From Candidatus Manganitrophus sp. (GTDB taxonomy: Bacteria; Nitrospirota; Nitrospiria; SBBL01; Manganitrophaceae), in assembly GCA_028865235.1 (NCBI GenBank), contig CP114561.1, forward strand, positions 4,050,001 through 4,114,000: 64,000 bases of DNA. Direction: 5' to 3'. This document shows, in pieces, positions 37,457 through 46,444 of the stretch (its first letter is position 1; each line of letters begins with the position of its first letter). A model generated the notes under the pieces. The model did not search any database. It saw only the letters and a program-made list of their open reading frames with translations, and was not told the origin of the DNA. The translations under genes and the position numbers were made by a program.

Positions 37457-38614
37457 ATGTCTCAATTCATGGAAGTGATCGAGTGGTTGGATCAGACCGG
37501 ATCGGAGATTGTCCATCGTTATCCGAAGCAGGGGTCGGCGGAGATCAAATTCGGCGCGCAATTAGTGGTCCGGGAAAATCAGGCGGCGATCTTCGTTCGG
37601 GACGGGAAGGGGCTCGATATCCTCGGCCCGGGACGGCACACCCTCTCGACGATGAATCTTCCGATCCTGACCAAAGTCCTCTCGCTTCCCTGGGGATTCA
37701 AGAGCCCCTTCCGGGCGGAGGTCTACTTTGTCAGCCAGAAGATCTTCACGAACATGCGATGGGGAACCAAAGATCCGGTGGCGTTCAAAGACAGCGAGCT
37801 GGGGCTGATCCGCCTGCGCGCCTTCGGCGCCTTTACGATGCAGGTAACGCAGCCGCTTCTTTTTGTGAACACCCTGGTCGGCACCCAAGGCTCTTTCCAA
37901 ACGACCCATATCGAAGATTATCTGCGCGAGGTGATCGTCTCGCGTCTGAACGATTTTCTCGGAGAGATGGTCGATAGCCTGATCCACCTTCCCAAGTATT
38001 ACGATGAAATGGGGGTGGCGGTGAAGACCCGTCTGACGGAGGATTTCCGGAAATACGGAACCGAGCTGGTCGATTTCTATATCAATCGGATCACCCCTCC
38101 CGAAGAGGTTCAGAAGATGATCGACGAGCGGGCCGGAATGGCCGCCGTCGGCGACATCGAAAAATTTATGAAGTACAAAGCGGCAAAGGCGATGGGGGAT
38201 GCGGCGACCTCCGGAGGAGGGGCGCCCGGGATGGGACTGGGACTCGGCGCGGGGATGGGCGCCGGTATTGGGATGATGATTCCCGGCATGCTCTATCAAA
38301 CCCTTGGGCAAACCATTGGCAAAGAGGGGAGCGCTCCCGAGATCTCCTCCAAGGGGACGGTTCATTGTCCGGAGTGTCATGGCGAGGTGAATCTCGACAG
38401 CCGGTTTTGCGCCCACTGCGGCCATCAGATGGTGGTGATCAAGAAATGTCCTCAATGCAATAAAAACATTACCGCCAACGCCAAATTCTGCCCCGCCTGC
38501 GGGGTCGATCTGAAGAGTAAATTGCAGTGTAAACAGTGCAAGACGAAGCTCCCGCCCGGAACAAAATTCTGCTTCAACTGCGGCGAGCCGATTTCCGCGC
38601 CGGCGAAATCATGA
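37457..38614 (+). CDS. SPFH/virion-core-like protein with three C-terminal zinc ribbons (YdjI-like)
   Basis: 385 residues. Residues about 5-245 are the SPFH-related domain of the YdjI group: VRENQAAIFVRDGKGLDILGP, then GLIRLRAFGAFTMQVTQP and a helical end EEVQKMIDERAGMAAVG. A Gly/Met-rich linker (about 255-290) follows. Three CxxC-type zinc ribbons end the protein: CPECHGEVNLDSRFCAHCG, CPQCNKNITANAKFCPACG and CKQCKTKLPPGTKFCFNCG. In Bacillus a YdjI-type protein sits with PspA and a zinc-ribbon partner in an envelope-stress operon. AGGAGG lies five bases before the ATG at 37457 (another ATG at 37454). Cytoplasmic face of the membrane is likely. Confidence 0.8.
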   Translation: MSQFMEVIEWLDQTGSEIVHRYPKQGSAEIKFGAQLVVRENQAAIFVRDGKGLDILGPGRHTLSTMNLPILTKVLSLPWGFKSPFRAEVYFVSQKIFTNMRWGTKDPVAFKDSELGLIRLRAFGAFTMQVTQPLLFVNTLVGTQGSFQTTHIEDYLREVIVSRLNDFLGEMVDSLIHLPKYYDEMGVAVKTRLTEDFRKYGTELVDFYINRITPPEEVQKMIDERAGMAAVGDIEKFMKYKAAKAMGDAATSGGGAPGMGLGLGAGMGAGIGMMIPGMLYQTLGQTIGKEGSAPEISSKGTVHCPECHGEVNLDSRFCAHCGHQMVVIKKCPQCNKNITANAKFCPACGVDLKSKLQCKQCKTKLPPGTKFCFNCGEPISAPAKS

Positions 38615-38639
38615 CCTCTCCCCATCCCGCCTAGGATCG

Positions 38640-40144
38640 ATGAACAGCCGGCTGACCGTTTCCACCGGATGTCCCACCTGCGGGGCGCCCCTTGATTTTA
38701 CGGAGGGGAGTCACGCGATTCAATGCGGCCACTGCCGCTCCCGCCTCCTCGTCACCGGTCGAAAACAGCTCCTCAGCTATTTTATCTCCCCCAAGCTTGA
38801 TCTCCATCGCGCGGTGGCGAAAGCGCTCCTGGCTCTAAAGGAAGAAGGGGTGGAATGCCGGGTCATCGAGCCGCGTCTCTACTTTATTCCCTATTACCGC
38901 CTGACCGGCCACGATTTTCTCTGGGAGAAATCGGCTCCAAAACCGAAGATCGAGCCGATCGATCTTTCGGCGTTTTCTCCCGACCCTCCGCAGGCCGATC
39001 TGACGATGACGCTTCAAGCGGCCTCCGACTTCCTGGGAGATCTCTGGGAAATCGGAAAGAAAATCTATCGGGGAGAGGATGAACCCCTTTCCGAGCCCGA
39101 TGAATTGAAACCGGCGGGACCGATCGAGCGCAAGCAACCGGTTGTGGATCTGCGGCGAAAAGGGGCGACGCCGGCCTCCGAAGAAGAGGAGATGACATTT
39201 CGGGATCGGTATGTTGAAAAGAATTTTATCGCCTGCGACTTAAAGGGATGGGGATCTTATTCGCTTGGTGTCCGGGCGGCTGTTCTTAGGTTGGAACTGT
39301 TCCGGAAAGAGGTCCTGGAGGCGCAGGGGACGATCGTGGGGGTGACGCTTTCCTCCGAGGAGGCGATCCGTCAAGGAATGAGGAAGGCCGAACCGGAGAA
39401 TGTTCTCTATCGCCAGGTTCTCGGCCGGGTTTTATCGCTGATCTATTTTCCTTTCTGGGTGATCCGGGTGCAACGCCAGGGAGAAGACCGGTTGGTTTTT
39501 CTTGATGCCGTCTCCGAGCGGGCGGTTCATTCGGATGCCCCGATCTCTCTTCTCGAGTTTTTGGGCCGTCCCGCGTCGGGTGAGGCCGCGACGGTCGGCT
39601 TTCGACCCCTCACCTGTCCGAATTGCGGATGGGACCTTCCGTTTGATCCAGAGGATATTCTCTTCTTTTGCACCTCCTGTGCCCGAGGATGGCAGATCGA
39701 GGGGAGCGCCCTTTCCCCGATTGATTACCAGGTTGTTTCTCCGCCGGCGGGAGCAGCCGCCTCCCGGTATCTCCCCTTTTGGGTGCTTCAGGCGGAGGTG
39801 GAGGGGAATCCTTCCGCCCGCTTCTTTCTCCCGGCGTTCCGTTATCGCCGCTTGAAGCTCCTCGGCGATTTGGCCAAACGGCTCTCCAAGGCGCAGCCTG
39901 TCTACACGGTTTCAACGGCGCCTTTCGTTCCTTCCCAGGGGGGTGCTACGATTCGGAAGACGCCGCTTCCCTTGCCCGGTTTACCTGGGCTGGAATGCGG
40001 GGGCCGCAGGAGATGAAAACGCCGGAGGAAAAGCCCTTCTTCGTTCGGAGTGCCACGCTGATCTGGTTTCCGTTCCAGGTTGAGGGGAATGCCCTGCGCG
40101 ATCCGATTACGGGGATGAGTCTTCCCCAAAATCTTTTCGTCTGA
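38640..40144 (+). CDS. Large double zinc-ribbon protein of the SPFH cluster (one frameshift)
   Basis: 501 residues after repair. An N-terminal zinc ribbon (CPTCGAPLDF...QCGHCRSRL) is followed by a long unassigned domain containing YFISPKLDLHRAVAKALLAL and FIPYYRLTGHDFLW. A second zinc ribbon lies at about 322-345 (TCPNCGWDLPFDPEDILFFC), and then a mainly beta C-terminal part. The frame breaks in the G6 run at 39938-39943; a seventh G gives SQGGCYDSEDAASLARFTW and a tail ending MSLPQNLFV at 40144, whereas the uncorrected frame stops at 40016. The architecture recalls the TFIIB-type zinc-ribbon partners of YdjI-like SPFH proteins. Function unknown. Confidence 0.7.
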
Positions 40145-40160
40145 TTTCATCCGTCGGGGA

Positions 40161-40189
40161 TTGTCCATCACGGAGCCGAATGATATAAT
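40161..40189 (+). promoter_or_regulatory. Promoter giving a leaderless DUF457 mRNA
   Basis: TTGTCC (40161-40166), 17 bases, perfect TATAAT (40184-40189), then CCCGCC and the GTG start at 40196. Transcription starting seven bases past the -10 box begins at the start codon itself. Confidence 0.7.
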
Positions 40190-40195
40190 CCCGCC

Positions 40196-41134
40196 GTGGA
40201 TCCTGTGACACATACTCTGGTCGGCGTCGGAATCGCGAACGCTTTTTTTCGGAAGCGGATCGGAAAGGCCGCCGTCCCGATTCTTGCCCTCGCCTCCAAT
40301 CTTCCCGACATCGACGGCGCCGTCATGCTGACCGGAGATCCGACCGCCGTCCTGATGCGGCGGACCTTCGGCCACTCCCTCTTTCTCCTTCCAATCTGGA
40401 TAGTGGCGCTCTGCTTTATTTTTCGCCGTTATTATCCGCATCTTCGCTGGGGGACGCTGATCGGTCTTACTTCCATCGGGGCATTGGTTCACCTCTTCTT
40501 TGATCTGGTGAACTCTTTCGGCGTGGTTCTCCTCTGGCCGTTCAGCGATTGGCGGCCGGAGCTTGGAATTATCTTCATCATCGATCTGATCCTGACCGGA
40601 TTGCTCGCCGCCCCTTTATTCCTCTCCCGTATTCCATCGATGCGGGAGTCGCTTGTTCCCCTGTCGCGCGGAGCGGTCGCCCTGGTGGCGGTGTATGTTC
40701 TTCTTTGCGTCTTCAGCCGGACGCAGGCCGAGCGGCTCTTGGAAGCGGGATCGGCACAGCCGGCCGATTTCAGCTATGTCTTCCCGGAGCCGCTCGGACC
40801 CCATCGGTGGCGCGGGGTGTGGCGGGAGGGGAATCTCTACCGGGTCTATTTGCTTCACCTCTTCTCCGGGGTGAAGGAGGAGCGCGATCAGGTGGTGACC
40901 GAGATCGGCGACCCGCGGGTCGAGAAAGCCCGGACCACCCCATTGGCCCGCCGGATTGAGTGGTTCTTCAAGGCGCCGGTCTGGCAAATAGACGAAGAGG
41001 TGGAGGGAGGGTCGGCAGATACGCCGGCCGACGTTTCGGTTTATGATTTGAGGTTTAAGACGCTGGTGGTGGAGCGTTCCGTTCCGTTCGTCTACCGGTT
41101 CAGAGTAGATGACGAGGCGCGTGCCGCCGACTGA
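40196..41134 (+). CDS. Membrane-bound DUF457/YdjM-type putative metal-dependent hydrolase
   Basis: 312 residues. The start MDPVTHTLVGVGIANAF and the motif LASNLPDIDG followed by TFGHSLFLLPIWI are typical of the DUF457/LexA-regulated inner-membrane family, in which His and Asp residues near membrane helices may bind metal. About five hydrophobic segments lie in residues 5-180. The C-terminal 130 residues are soluble (HRWRGVWREGNLYRVYLL). Substrate unknown. The start is GTG with no ribosome site; see the promoter. It ends five bases from the convergent GGDEF gene. Confidence 0.82.
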   Translation: MDPVTHTLVGVGIANAFFRKRIGKAAVPILALASNLPDIDGAVMLTGDPTAVLMRRTFGHSLFLLPIWIVALCFIFRRYYPHLRWGTLIGLTSIGALVHLFFDLVNSFGVVLLWPFSDWRPELGIIFIIDLILTGLLAAPLFLSRIPSMRESLVPLSRGAVALVAVYVLLCVFSRTQAERLLEAGSAQPADFSYVFPEPLGPHRWRGVWREGNLYRVYLLHLFSGVKEERDQVVTEIGDPRVEKARTTPLARRIEWFFKAPVWQIDEEVEGGSADTPADVSVYDLRFKTLVVERSVPFVYRFRVDDEARAAD

Positions 41135-41139
41135 GTCGG

Positions 41140-42031
41140 TCAGGGGCCGCTGAGACAGCAGGTCCGGTTTCGGCCTTCTTGTTTTGCCCGGTAGAGGGCT
41201 TTGTCGGCGCGGGCGATCAGCGGTTCAATCGTTTGATCGGCGTCGATTCGTTCGGTGACCCCGATGCTGACCGTGACCGGAAGCCGCTCTCCTTCGAAGA
41301 GAAACGAGTGATTGGCGATCCGATTGCGAATCCGTTCGGTGGCAATCGGCGCCTCTTTCAATCCGGTGTGGGGGAGAATCAGGCCGAATTCTTCGCCCCC
41401 CATCGGGCGAAAAGATCGGTCGGACGGATCGTCGGTTTAATCAGGTTTGCGAACTCCTTTAAAACAGCGTCGCCCGCAGGGTGCCCCCACTGGTCGTTGA
41501 TCCTTTTGAAAAAATCGAGATCGATCATGGCGACGGAGAGGGGCTCGCCGAGATCCTTGCAGCGCAGGAGTAACCTCTCCAGACAGGTGTAGAAGGTCTG
41601 TTTATTGAACAGCCCCGTCAGAGCGTCGCATTTCGCGCGCTCGGAGAGCTCATCCAGATAAAACTGCTCCACATTGTTCGGCCCCAGGTACTTCAACGTC
41701 GCGTTTCCGGTCCGGATGAGATCGCCATCCTTTAACTCGACCTCCACAATTTTGTGGTCGTTGATATAGGTCCCGTTTTTACTTCCCAGATCACGAAGAA
41801 TGAGGCGGCCCCCTTTGAGAGGATCTCGGCATGTTTGCGCGACATTGAATCGTCATTAATCCAGACCTCCGCTTCCCGATGGCGGCCGAGGATGGTCCGC
41901 TCTTTGGTGAGCGGGAACTTTTCCCCAAGGGAGGGCCCGCCGACGACCACCAGACAGGGGAAATGGAAATGGACCTGGTCGAGCCGTCTTCTTTCTATTT
42001 TGACAGTATGTGTTTTTGTCTTATCTTCCAT
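41140..42031 (-). CDS. FHA-GGDEF diguanylate cyclase (two frameshifts)
   Basis: About 297 residues after repair. An N-terminal FHA domain (TILGRHREAEVWINDDSMSR, then RDLGSKNGTYIND) binds phosphothreonine peptides. A GGDEF domain follows (CDALTGLFNKQTFY, IDLDFFKRINDQWGH, RWGGEEFGLILP). An inhibitory c-di-GMP site RxxD (RPTD) lies five residues before GGEEF. It should make c-di-GMP with product feedback. Two one-base losses break the frame: C5 at 41809-41813 within the FHA domain and C6 at 41396-41401, exactly at the GGEEF codons. The ATG at 42031 follows GGGGAG. Probably functional in the organism. Confidence 0.87.
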
Positions 42032-42126
42032 CGACACTCCCCAAGTGATCCTCAGCGGAAAATCGTTTTAAGATTACCAGCTTTTGTCCCGCTGTCAATC
42101 AGACAGCTATCATCTACTCGAATGAA

Positions 42127-42155
42127 TTGACGCTCCTTTCAGCCGATGTTAGCCT
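42127..42155 (+). promoter_or_regulatory. Putative promoter of the secreted-protein gene
   Basis: TTGACG (42127-42132), 17 bases, TAGCCT (42150-42155). Just upstream lies a small hairpin GCTGTC-AATCA-GACAGC (42091-42107) that could end minus-strand transcripts or bind a regulator. Confidence 0.4.
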
Positions 42156-42218
42156 GAACGTACAGGCAGGAAGAAGAAAGCGCTTCCTGATTAAGATGGA
42201 ATGGAGGGAGGTGTTACG

Positions 42219-42845
42219 ATGCGGTATAGGACTTACGTGTTCGTTTTTCTGGGTATCGTTCTTCTCGCCGGAATTGTTTCCGTTTCGGCGCAGGAAGAGA
42301 CAACCGAGGATAAAGGAGGATTGGTTCCGAAGCTTTCCAGGGATGATCAGATTCAGCTGGCGATGAGCGCCGCTCCCGAGCCGATTGCAGGGAACGCGGC
42401 CATCATGGCGATTGATACCGCCGGCACACTTGTTACAATCAAAGAGGGGACGAATCAATTCATCTGTTTGCCCGATCTTCCGGATACCCCAAAGGCCGAT
42501 CCGGTCTGTGCCGATCAGAATGCAAAGCAGTTTTTAACGTCGATGTTGAAGAACGAGCCGAATCCGGCCAACAAAGCACCGGGGGTCGCCTACATGGCCA
42601 ACGGAGGTCAACACTGGGAAAGAGATGGCAAGGTCCTCATGAAGGAAGAGGCGGGAGCGGAATTAGTGGACGAGCCGCCCCATTGGATGATCACCTGGCC
42701 TTTCGATCCAAAAACGACCGGTCTGCCGACGCAACCCAACCAAGGGGGTGTTTACATCATGTTTGACGGGACCCCTTATGCACACCTGATGATTTATCAG
42801 GACCCCCATAAATTACCCACTTCTCCTACCGCTCCAACCGGGTGA
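42219..42845 (+). CDS. Secreted protein of unknown function
   Basis: 208 residues beginning with a clear signal peptide (MRYRTYVFVFLGIVLLAGIV, cleavage probably after VSA). The mature part contains a region with two Cys (FICLPDL and DPVCADQNA, which could form a disulfide) and the segments AIDTAGTLVTIKEGTNQF, PPHWMITWPFDPKTTGLP and YIMFDGTPYAHLMIY. I do not recognise a named family with certainty. The ATG at 42219 follows GGAGGGAGG. It ends about 20 bases from the convergent dinB gene. Confidence 0.7.
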   Translation: MRYRTYVFVFLGIVLLAGIVSVSAQEETTEDKGGLVPKLSRDDQIQLAMSAAPEPIAGNAAIMAIDTAGTLVTIKEGTNQFICLPDLPDTPKADPVCADQNAKQFLTSMLKNEPNPANKAPGVAYMANGGQHWERDGKVLMKEEAGAELVDEPPHWMITWPFDPKTTGLPTQPNQGGVYIMFDGTPYAHLMIYQDPHKLPTSPTAPTG

Positions 42846-42865
42846 TCGTGTCGGAGCAAGACAAA

Positions 42866-44095
42866 TTAGAGATACCGCCGAATCCCGTCGGGCCGCCAGG
42901 CGGGGGAGAGGACCCCTTTATGGTTCTGTCGCTCGATCAGGCTACCCCAGGTGAGGGTCCATTCGCCGAAGCGTTCGTTGACCCGATCGAGCGCTTCATA
43001 GAGTTGTTCCGATTTATTCACCTCCGTGAAGAGGGAGGTTTGCGTTCCCCTGGGTACCAGGTCGGCCATGCTCACGCCGACCAAACGAATCGGTTGGGGA
43101 AGGGAGATCGATTCGAAAAGGGCTTGCGCCGCCTCATAAATCCTCCGGCTCTCCCAGGCGGGGGAGGGGGAGGCGGCGCTGATGGGTATGGGTGGTGAAG
43201 TCGCGATTCCGGAGGTCAAGCCGACGACCCGCCCGGCCCAGCCGCTCCGCCTCAGCCGGCGGCCGACCTTTTCCGAGAGCTGTAGGAGGAAAACTGAAAG
43301 CTGTGTCCGATCCGAGATATCTTGCGCAAGGGTCATCGAGTGGCCGATCGATTTCGGATCGGCCCGGATCTCTTCCGGCACCACCTCTCCCGGATCTTCC
43401 CCCCGCCCCATCATTGAAAGCCGCTCCCCCAGATGCCGAACGCCCCCCTCAAGGTCGAGACCGGCATCCGTCCCAGCTCCCCGCACATTTTGATTCCCAT
43501 GGAGTTCAACTTTAACTTTAACTTTGGGCCGATTCCGCAAAGCGCTTCGATCGGAATCTCTTCGAGAAGTGCCGGAATGAGCGCTGGTTTCAGAAGGGTC
43601 AGGCCGTTCGGTTTCTGAAGTCCGGAAGCGAGTTTGGCCATCAGCTTATTGGGAGCGATTCCGACGGAGCAGGCGAGCCCAAGCTCTTTCTGAATCTCCG
43701 CTTTGATCAACCGGCCGATCCGCTCCGCCCCCTTGAAGAGGGAGAGGGAGCCGGTAATGTCGAGAAAGGCTTCATCGATTGAGAACACCTCCACCTCCGG
43801 CGTGTACCGCCGGAGGATTTCCATAGTCCGGTTGCAGGCGGCGACATAGGCGGCGTTATTCGCCGGGACGCGAATTAATTGGGGGCACTTACGAAAGGCC
43901 TCCGGAACTCTCATCCCGGTCCGGACGCCGAAGGCCCGCGCTTCATACGACGCGGTGAGAATGACCGTCCGCTCCCCCGCGCCGGTCACCGCAATCGGCT
44001 TCCCCCGCAGCGCCGGATTGCGGACCTGCTCCACCGAGGCGAAGAAGGCATCCATATCGACGTGAAGGATGGTGCGGGGGAGCGGATGGATCCAT
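42866..44095 (-). CDS. dinB: DNA polymerase IV DinB (several frameshifts)
   Basis: Y-family polymerase. Catalytic acids are in HVDMDAFFASVEQV and in EVFSIDEAFLDITGS; YEARAFGVRTGM, GIAPNKLMAKLAS and the helix-hairpin-helix CGIGPKLK follow. The C-terminal little-finger part includes QLSEKVGRRLRRSGWAGR. The main break is in the C5 run at 43426-43430; one extra base gives IWGERLSMMGRGEDPGEV. Two further compensating indels at about 43160-43220 garble a short stretch (another frame reads RNRDFTTHTHQRRLPLP). The start ATG 44095 needs two more bases in a CCCCC run to join; the first in-frame ATG is 44055. Translesion synthesis enzyme; likely intact in the organism. Confidence 0.83.
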
Positions 44096-44126
44096 GGGGT
44101 TTATCTCAGGTTGGAATGCTTGAGAA

Positions 44127-44155
44127 AGGATAATGAAGTGGGGGAGGGAAGTCAA
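44127..44155 (-). promoter_or_regulatory. Promoter of dinB
   Basis: Minus strand TTGACT (44155-44150), 17 bases, TATCCT (44132-44127), 31 bases before the ATG at 44095. No LexA-type palindrome was noticed next to it. Confidence 0.5.
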
Positions 44156-44229
44156 TCGAGTTAGGTTTCCAATTGTCCGTTGGTTCTGTGCATCCTTTGG
44201 ATGATACCTTACCGGTCACTACTTCCATT

Positions 44230-44258
44230 TTGACCATTAATATATCGTCAGGTATACT
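44230..44258 (+). promoter_or_regulatory. Promoter giving a leaderless glycosyltransferase mRNA
   Basis: TTGACC (44230-44235), 17 bases, TATACT (44253-44258), then CCCATT and GTG-ATG at 44265-44270. The expected transcription start coincides with the GTG/ATG. Confidence 0.7.
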
Positions 44259-44264
44259 CCCATT

Positions 44265-45056
44265 GTGATGAAGCTCTCCGTGATCATCCCTGTCTATAAT
44301 GAGGAATCCACCGTCGGCGAGGTGATCGAACAGGTCTTGTCGGTCGAACTCTCCGGCGTCGAAAAGGAAGTGATTGTCGTTGACGACGGCTCCACCGATG
44401 GGACGGCGGAAGTCTTAAAGCACGAGCAGTCGGAGCACGCCGACGTCGTCACGGTCTGCAGCTCGCAAAAAAATTTTGGGAAGGGGAGGGCGGTCCGAAT
44501 AGGCCTGAAATATGTCACCGGGGAGATTGTCCTCATCCAAGACGCCGATCTGGAACTCGACCCCAAGGAGTACGGCGTCCTCCTCGCCCCGATCCTCTCC
44601 GGCCAAGCCTCGGTGGTCTACGGCTCCCGCTTTCTTAATTCCGCCAATCGAATTCCCTGGAAAAGCCGTCTGGCGCAGCGGATTCTCACCCCTCTGATCC
44701 GCCTTCTCTACAACGCCCGCCTGACCGATGAAGCGACCGCTTATAAGCTCTTTAAGGCCGACATCCTGAAAAGTCTCGACCTTCGGTGCACCGGTTTTGA
44801 GTTCTGCCCGGAAGTGACCGCCAAGCTCTTGAAGCGGGGTTATCGGATCAGAGAGGTTCCGATCTCCTATCAGCCGCGAACCGATGCCGAAGGAAAAAAA
44901 CTCCGGTTCGTTCGGGACGGGATGATTGCGCTCTATACGCTCATTAAATATCGCTTTACCCGTGAGCAAGCGATGGGATCCAAAATTGATTTCTCAGTGG
45001 TCGAAGCGGGTGGGAAGATTCCCTTTAGGAAATCTCATAGGGAAAGGTCACCGTAA
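44265..45056 (+). CDS. Family 2 glycosyltransferase (dolichol-phosphate mannosyltransferase-like)
   Basis: 263 residues of GT-A fold. SVIIPVYNEESTVGEVIEQV, VVDDGSTDGTAEVL and the metal-binding IQDADLELDPKEY are classical GT2 motifs, and GSRFLNSANRIPWKSRLAQR recalls polyprenyl-phosphate sugar transferases. It has no membrane segment. It probably transfers a sugar from a nucleotide donor to a lipid carrier or glycan. Start is GTG 44265 or ATG 44268, directly behind the promoter, without a ribosome site. Its last 32 bases overlap the end of the convergent kinase gene. Confidence 0.85.
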   Translation: MMKLSVIIPVYNEESTVGEVIEQVLSVELSGVEKEVIVVDDGSTDGTAEVLKHEQSEHADVVTVCSSQKNFGKGRAVRIGLKYVTGEIVLIQDADLELDPKEYGVLLAPILSGQASVVYGSRFLNSANRIPWKSRLAQRILTPLIRLLYNARLTDEATAYKLFKADILKSLDLRCTGFEFCPEVTAKLLKRGYRIREVPISYQPRTDAEGKKLRFVRDGMIALYTLIKYRFTREQAMGSKIDFSVVEAGGKIPFRKSHRERSP

Positions 45057-46194
45057 ACGTGGAGCCTGTTTCCGGCTCACTCTTTACATCAATCGTTCCT
45101 TTTAAAATATCGACAAACTTCTTCACGATCGGCAGTCCCAATCCGACCCCTTCTTTCTCTGCCGGCCGGCCTGACTGGTAGAACGGCTCGAAGATGTGGG
45201 AAAGATCTTCTTTGGAAATGCCGTATCCGGTATCTTTAATCGCGACCGAGACCTTCTTTGCCTCGGGGTTGTGGATAATGCGGACGGTAATGGAGCCCTT
45301 TTCGGTAAACTTCATTGCATTTGTAATGAGATTGGCGAAGATCTGGCGAAGTTTTACACGATCAGAATAGATCTTCGGTCCGGTGGGGTCATCGATCAGG
45401 CTGACCTTCAACCCTTTCTCCTCCCATAAAGCTTTGTGGTCCTCTAAAACTTGTTGGACGACTTCCGATATTGAAATCTCCGTCACCTCTGCGCGAAGGT
45501 CGGTTTGTCCGGCTTCAATTTTATTGAGGTCAAGAATTTGATTGATCAGGTCGAGCAGGTTGGTGGCATTTCTGTAAATGTGTCCGTAAATCTCCCGTTG
45601 TTTCTCGGCCTCTCTAATTCTTCCTTCTTCTTTTAAAAGACTGGCATACCCGAGGATGGCGTTGAGGGCATTCCGTATTTCATGGGAGGCGATGGAGAGA
45701 AAGTAGCTCTTCACCCGGTTTGCTTCTTCCAGTTGATTTGTTTTCTGTTTTAATTTTTCTTCCGTCTCTTTGAGGTAAGTGACATCGACCGAAAGACCCC
45801 GATAGACAATCTTCCCCTTATTTCGGGCCGCGTGGATCCCGGTATGAAACCAAACGACACGCCCATCCGCTGCAATGAATCGATGATCGGAGTGTTCGTC
45901 CTCTCCATCCAACGCTTTCTGAAATTTAGCCATGACCCGGTCCCGGTCCTCCGGGTGAAGGTGCTTCTGCCAGAAACCCGGCTTACACCACTCATCGAGA
46001 GAATAGCCGACCAGCCGCTCGGCCCTCCGGCTCACCATGCAGAACCGGAACGCTTCATTGGCTTCCCAGACGATGCCGTGATCGATCCCCTCCGCCAGAT
46101 CTCGATAACGCTCGATCGCAACCTGGGTTTCTTCTTCTTGGGCCTGCTGACCGGCCGAGGGCTGTTTTTTTTGTTTCTTTGTCCCTTTTTGCAT
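45025..46194 (-). CDS. Soluble PAS histidine kinase
   Basis: 389 residues: a Lys/Gln-rich N-terminus, one PAS_3 domain (FRFCMVSRRAERLVGYSLDE to GLSVDVTYLKE), a HisKA domain with SIASHEIRNALNAILGYASLL, and an HATPase with FANLITNAMKFT, DTGYGISKEDL and GVGLGLPIVKKFVDIL. No membrane helix and no receiver. Two in-frame ATGs lie at 46200 and 46194. The -10 box directly abuts the first and is six bases from the second, so the second is likelier the start of a leaderless message. Partner regulator is not nearby. Confidence 0.87.
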   Translation of the reverse strand: MQKGTKKQKKQPSAGQQAQEEETQVAIERYRDLAEGIDHGIVWEANEAFRFCMVSRRAERLVGYSLDEWCKPGFWQKHLHPEDRDRVMAKFQKALDGEDEHSDHRFIAADGRVVWFHTGIHAARNKGKIVYRGLSVDVTYLKETEEKLKQKTNQLEEANRVKSYFLSIASHEIRNALNAILGYASLLKEEGRIREAEKQREIYGHIYRNATNLLDLINQILDLNKIEAGQTDLRAEVTEISISEVVQQVLEDHKALWEEKGLKVSLIDDPTGPKIYSDRVKLRQIFANLITNAMKFTEKGSITVRIIHNPEAKKVSVAIKDTGYGISKEDLSHIFEPFYQSGRPAEKEGVGLGLPIVKKFVDILKGTIDVKSEPETGSTFTVTFPYEIS

Positions 46195-46200
46195 GTTCAT

Positions 46201-46230
46201 ATTCTACGCGTAACATTTCTCTGTGAGCAA
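46201..46230 (-). promoter_or_regulatory. Promoter overlapping the start of the soluble PAS kinase
   Basis: Minus strand TTGCTC (46230-46225), 18 bases, TAGAAT (46206-46201), then ATGAAC and the ATG at 46194. The gap to that ATG is six bases, as in the other leaderless genes of this window. Confidence 0.5.
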
Positions 46231-46444
46231 GTCAACCCGAGGTGAATGTACGAATCACAAGCCCTTCCTCATGTATGGTGGGTTAATAAGGCCATTTCGC
46301 AAGGGGAAGATTCCGCTGGCTTCTTTGAAATAACCTGTTATACTGTCGCTGCCCGACACAAACTTCCTCACGTGCGTGGCGATCTACCCTGCTTGCTCTC
46401 GGGATGTACTTTCTCAAGAAATGTCCGGCCGTAAAGGAGACTGT

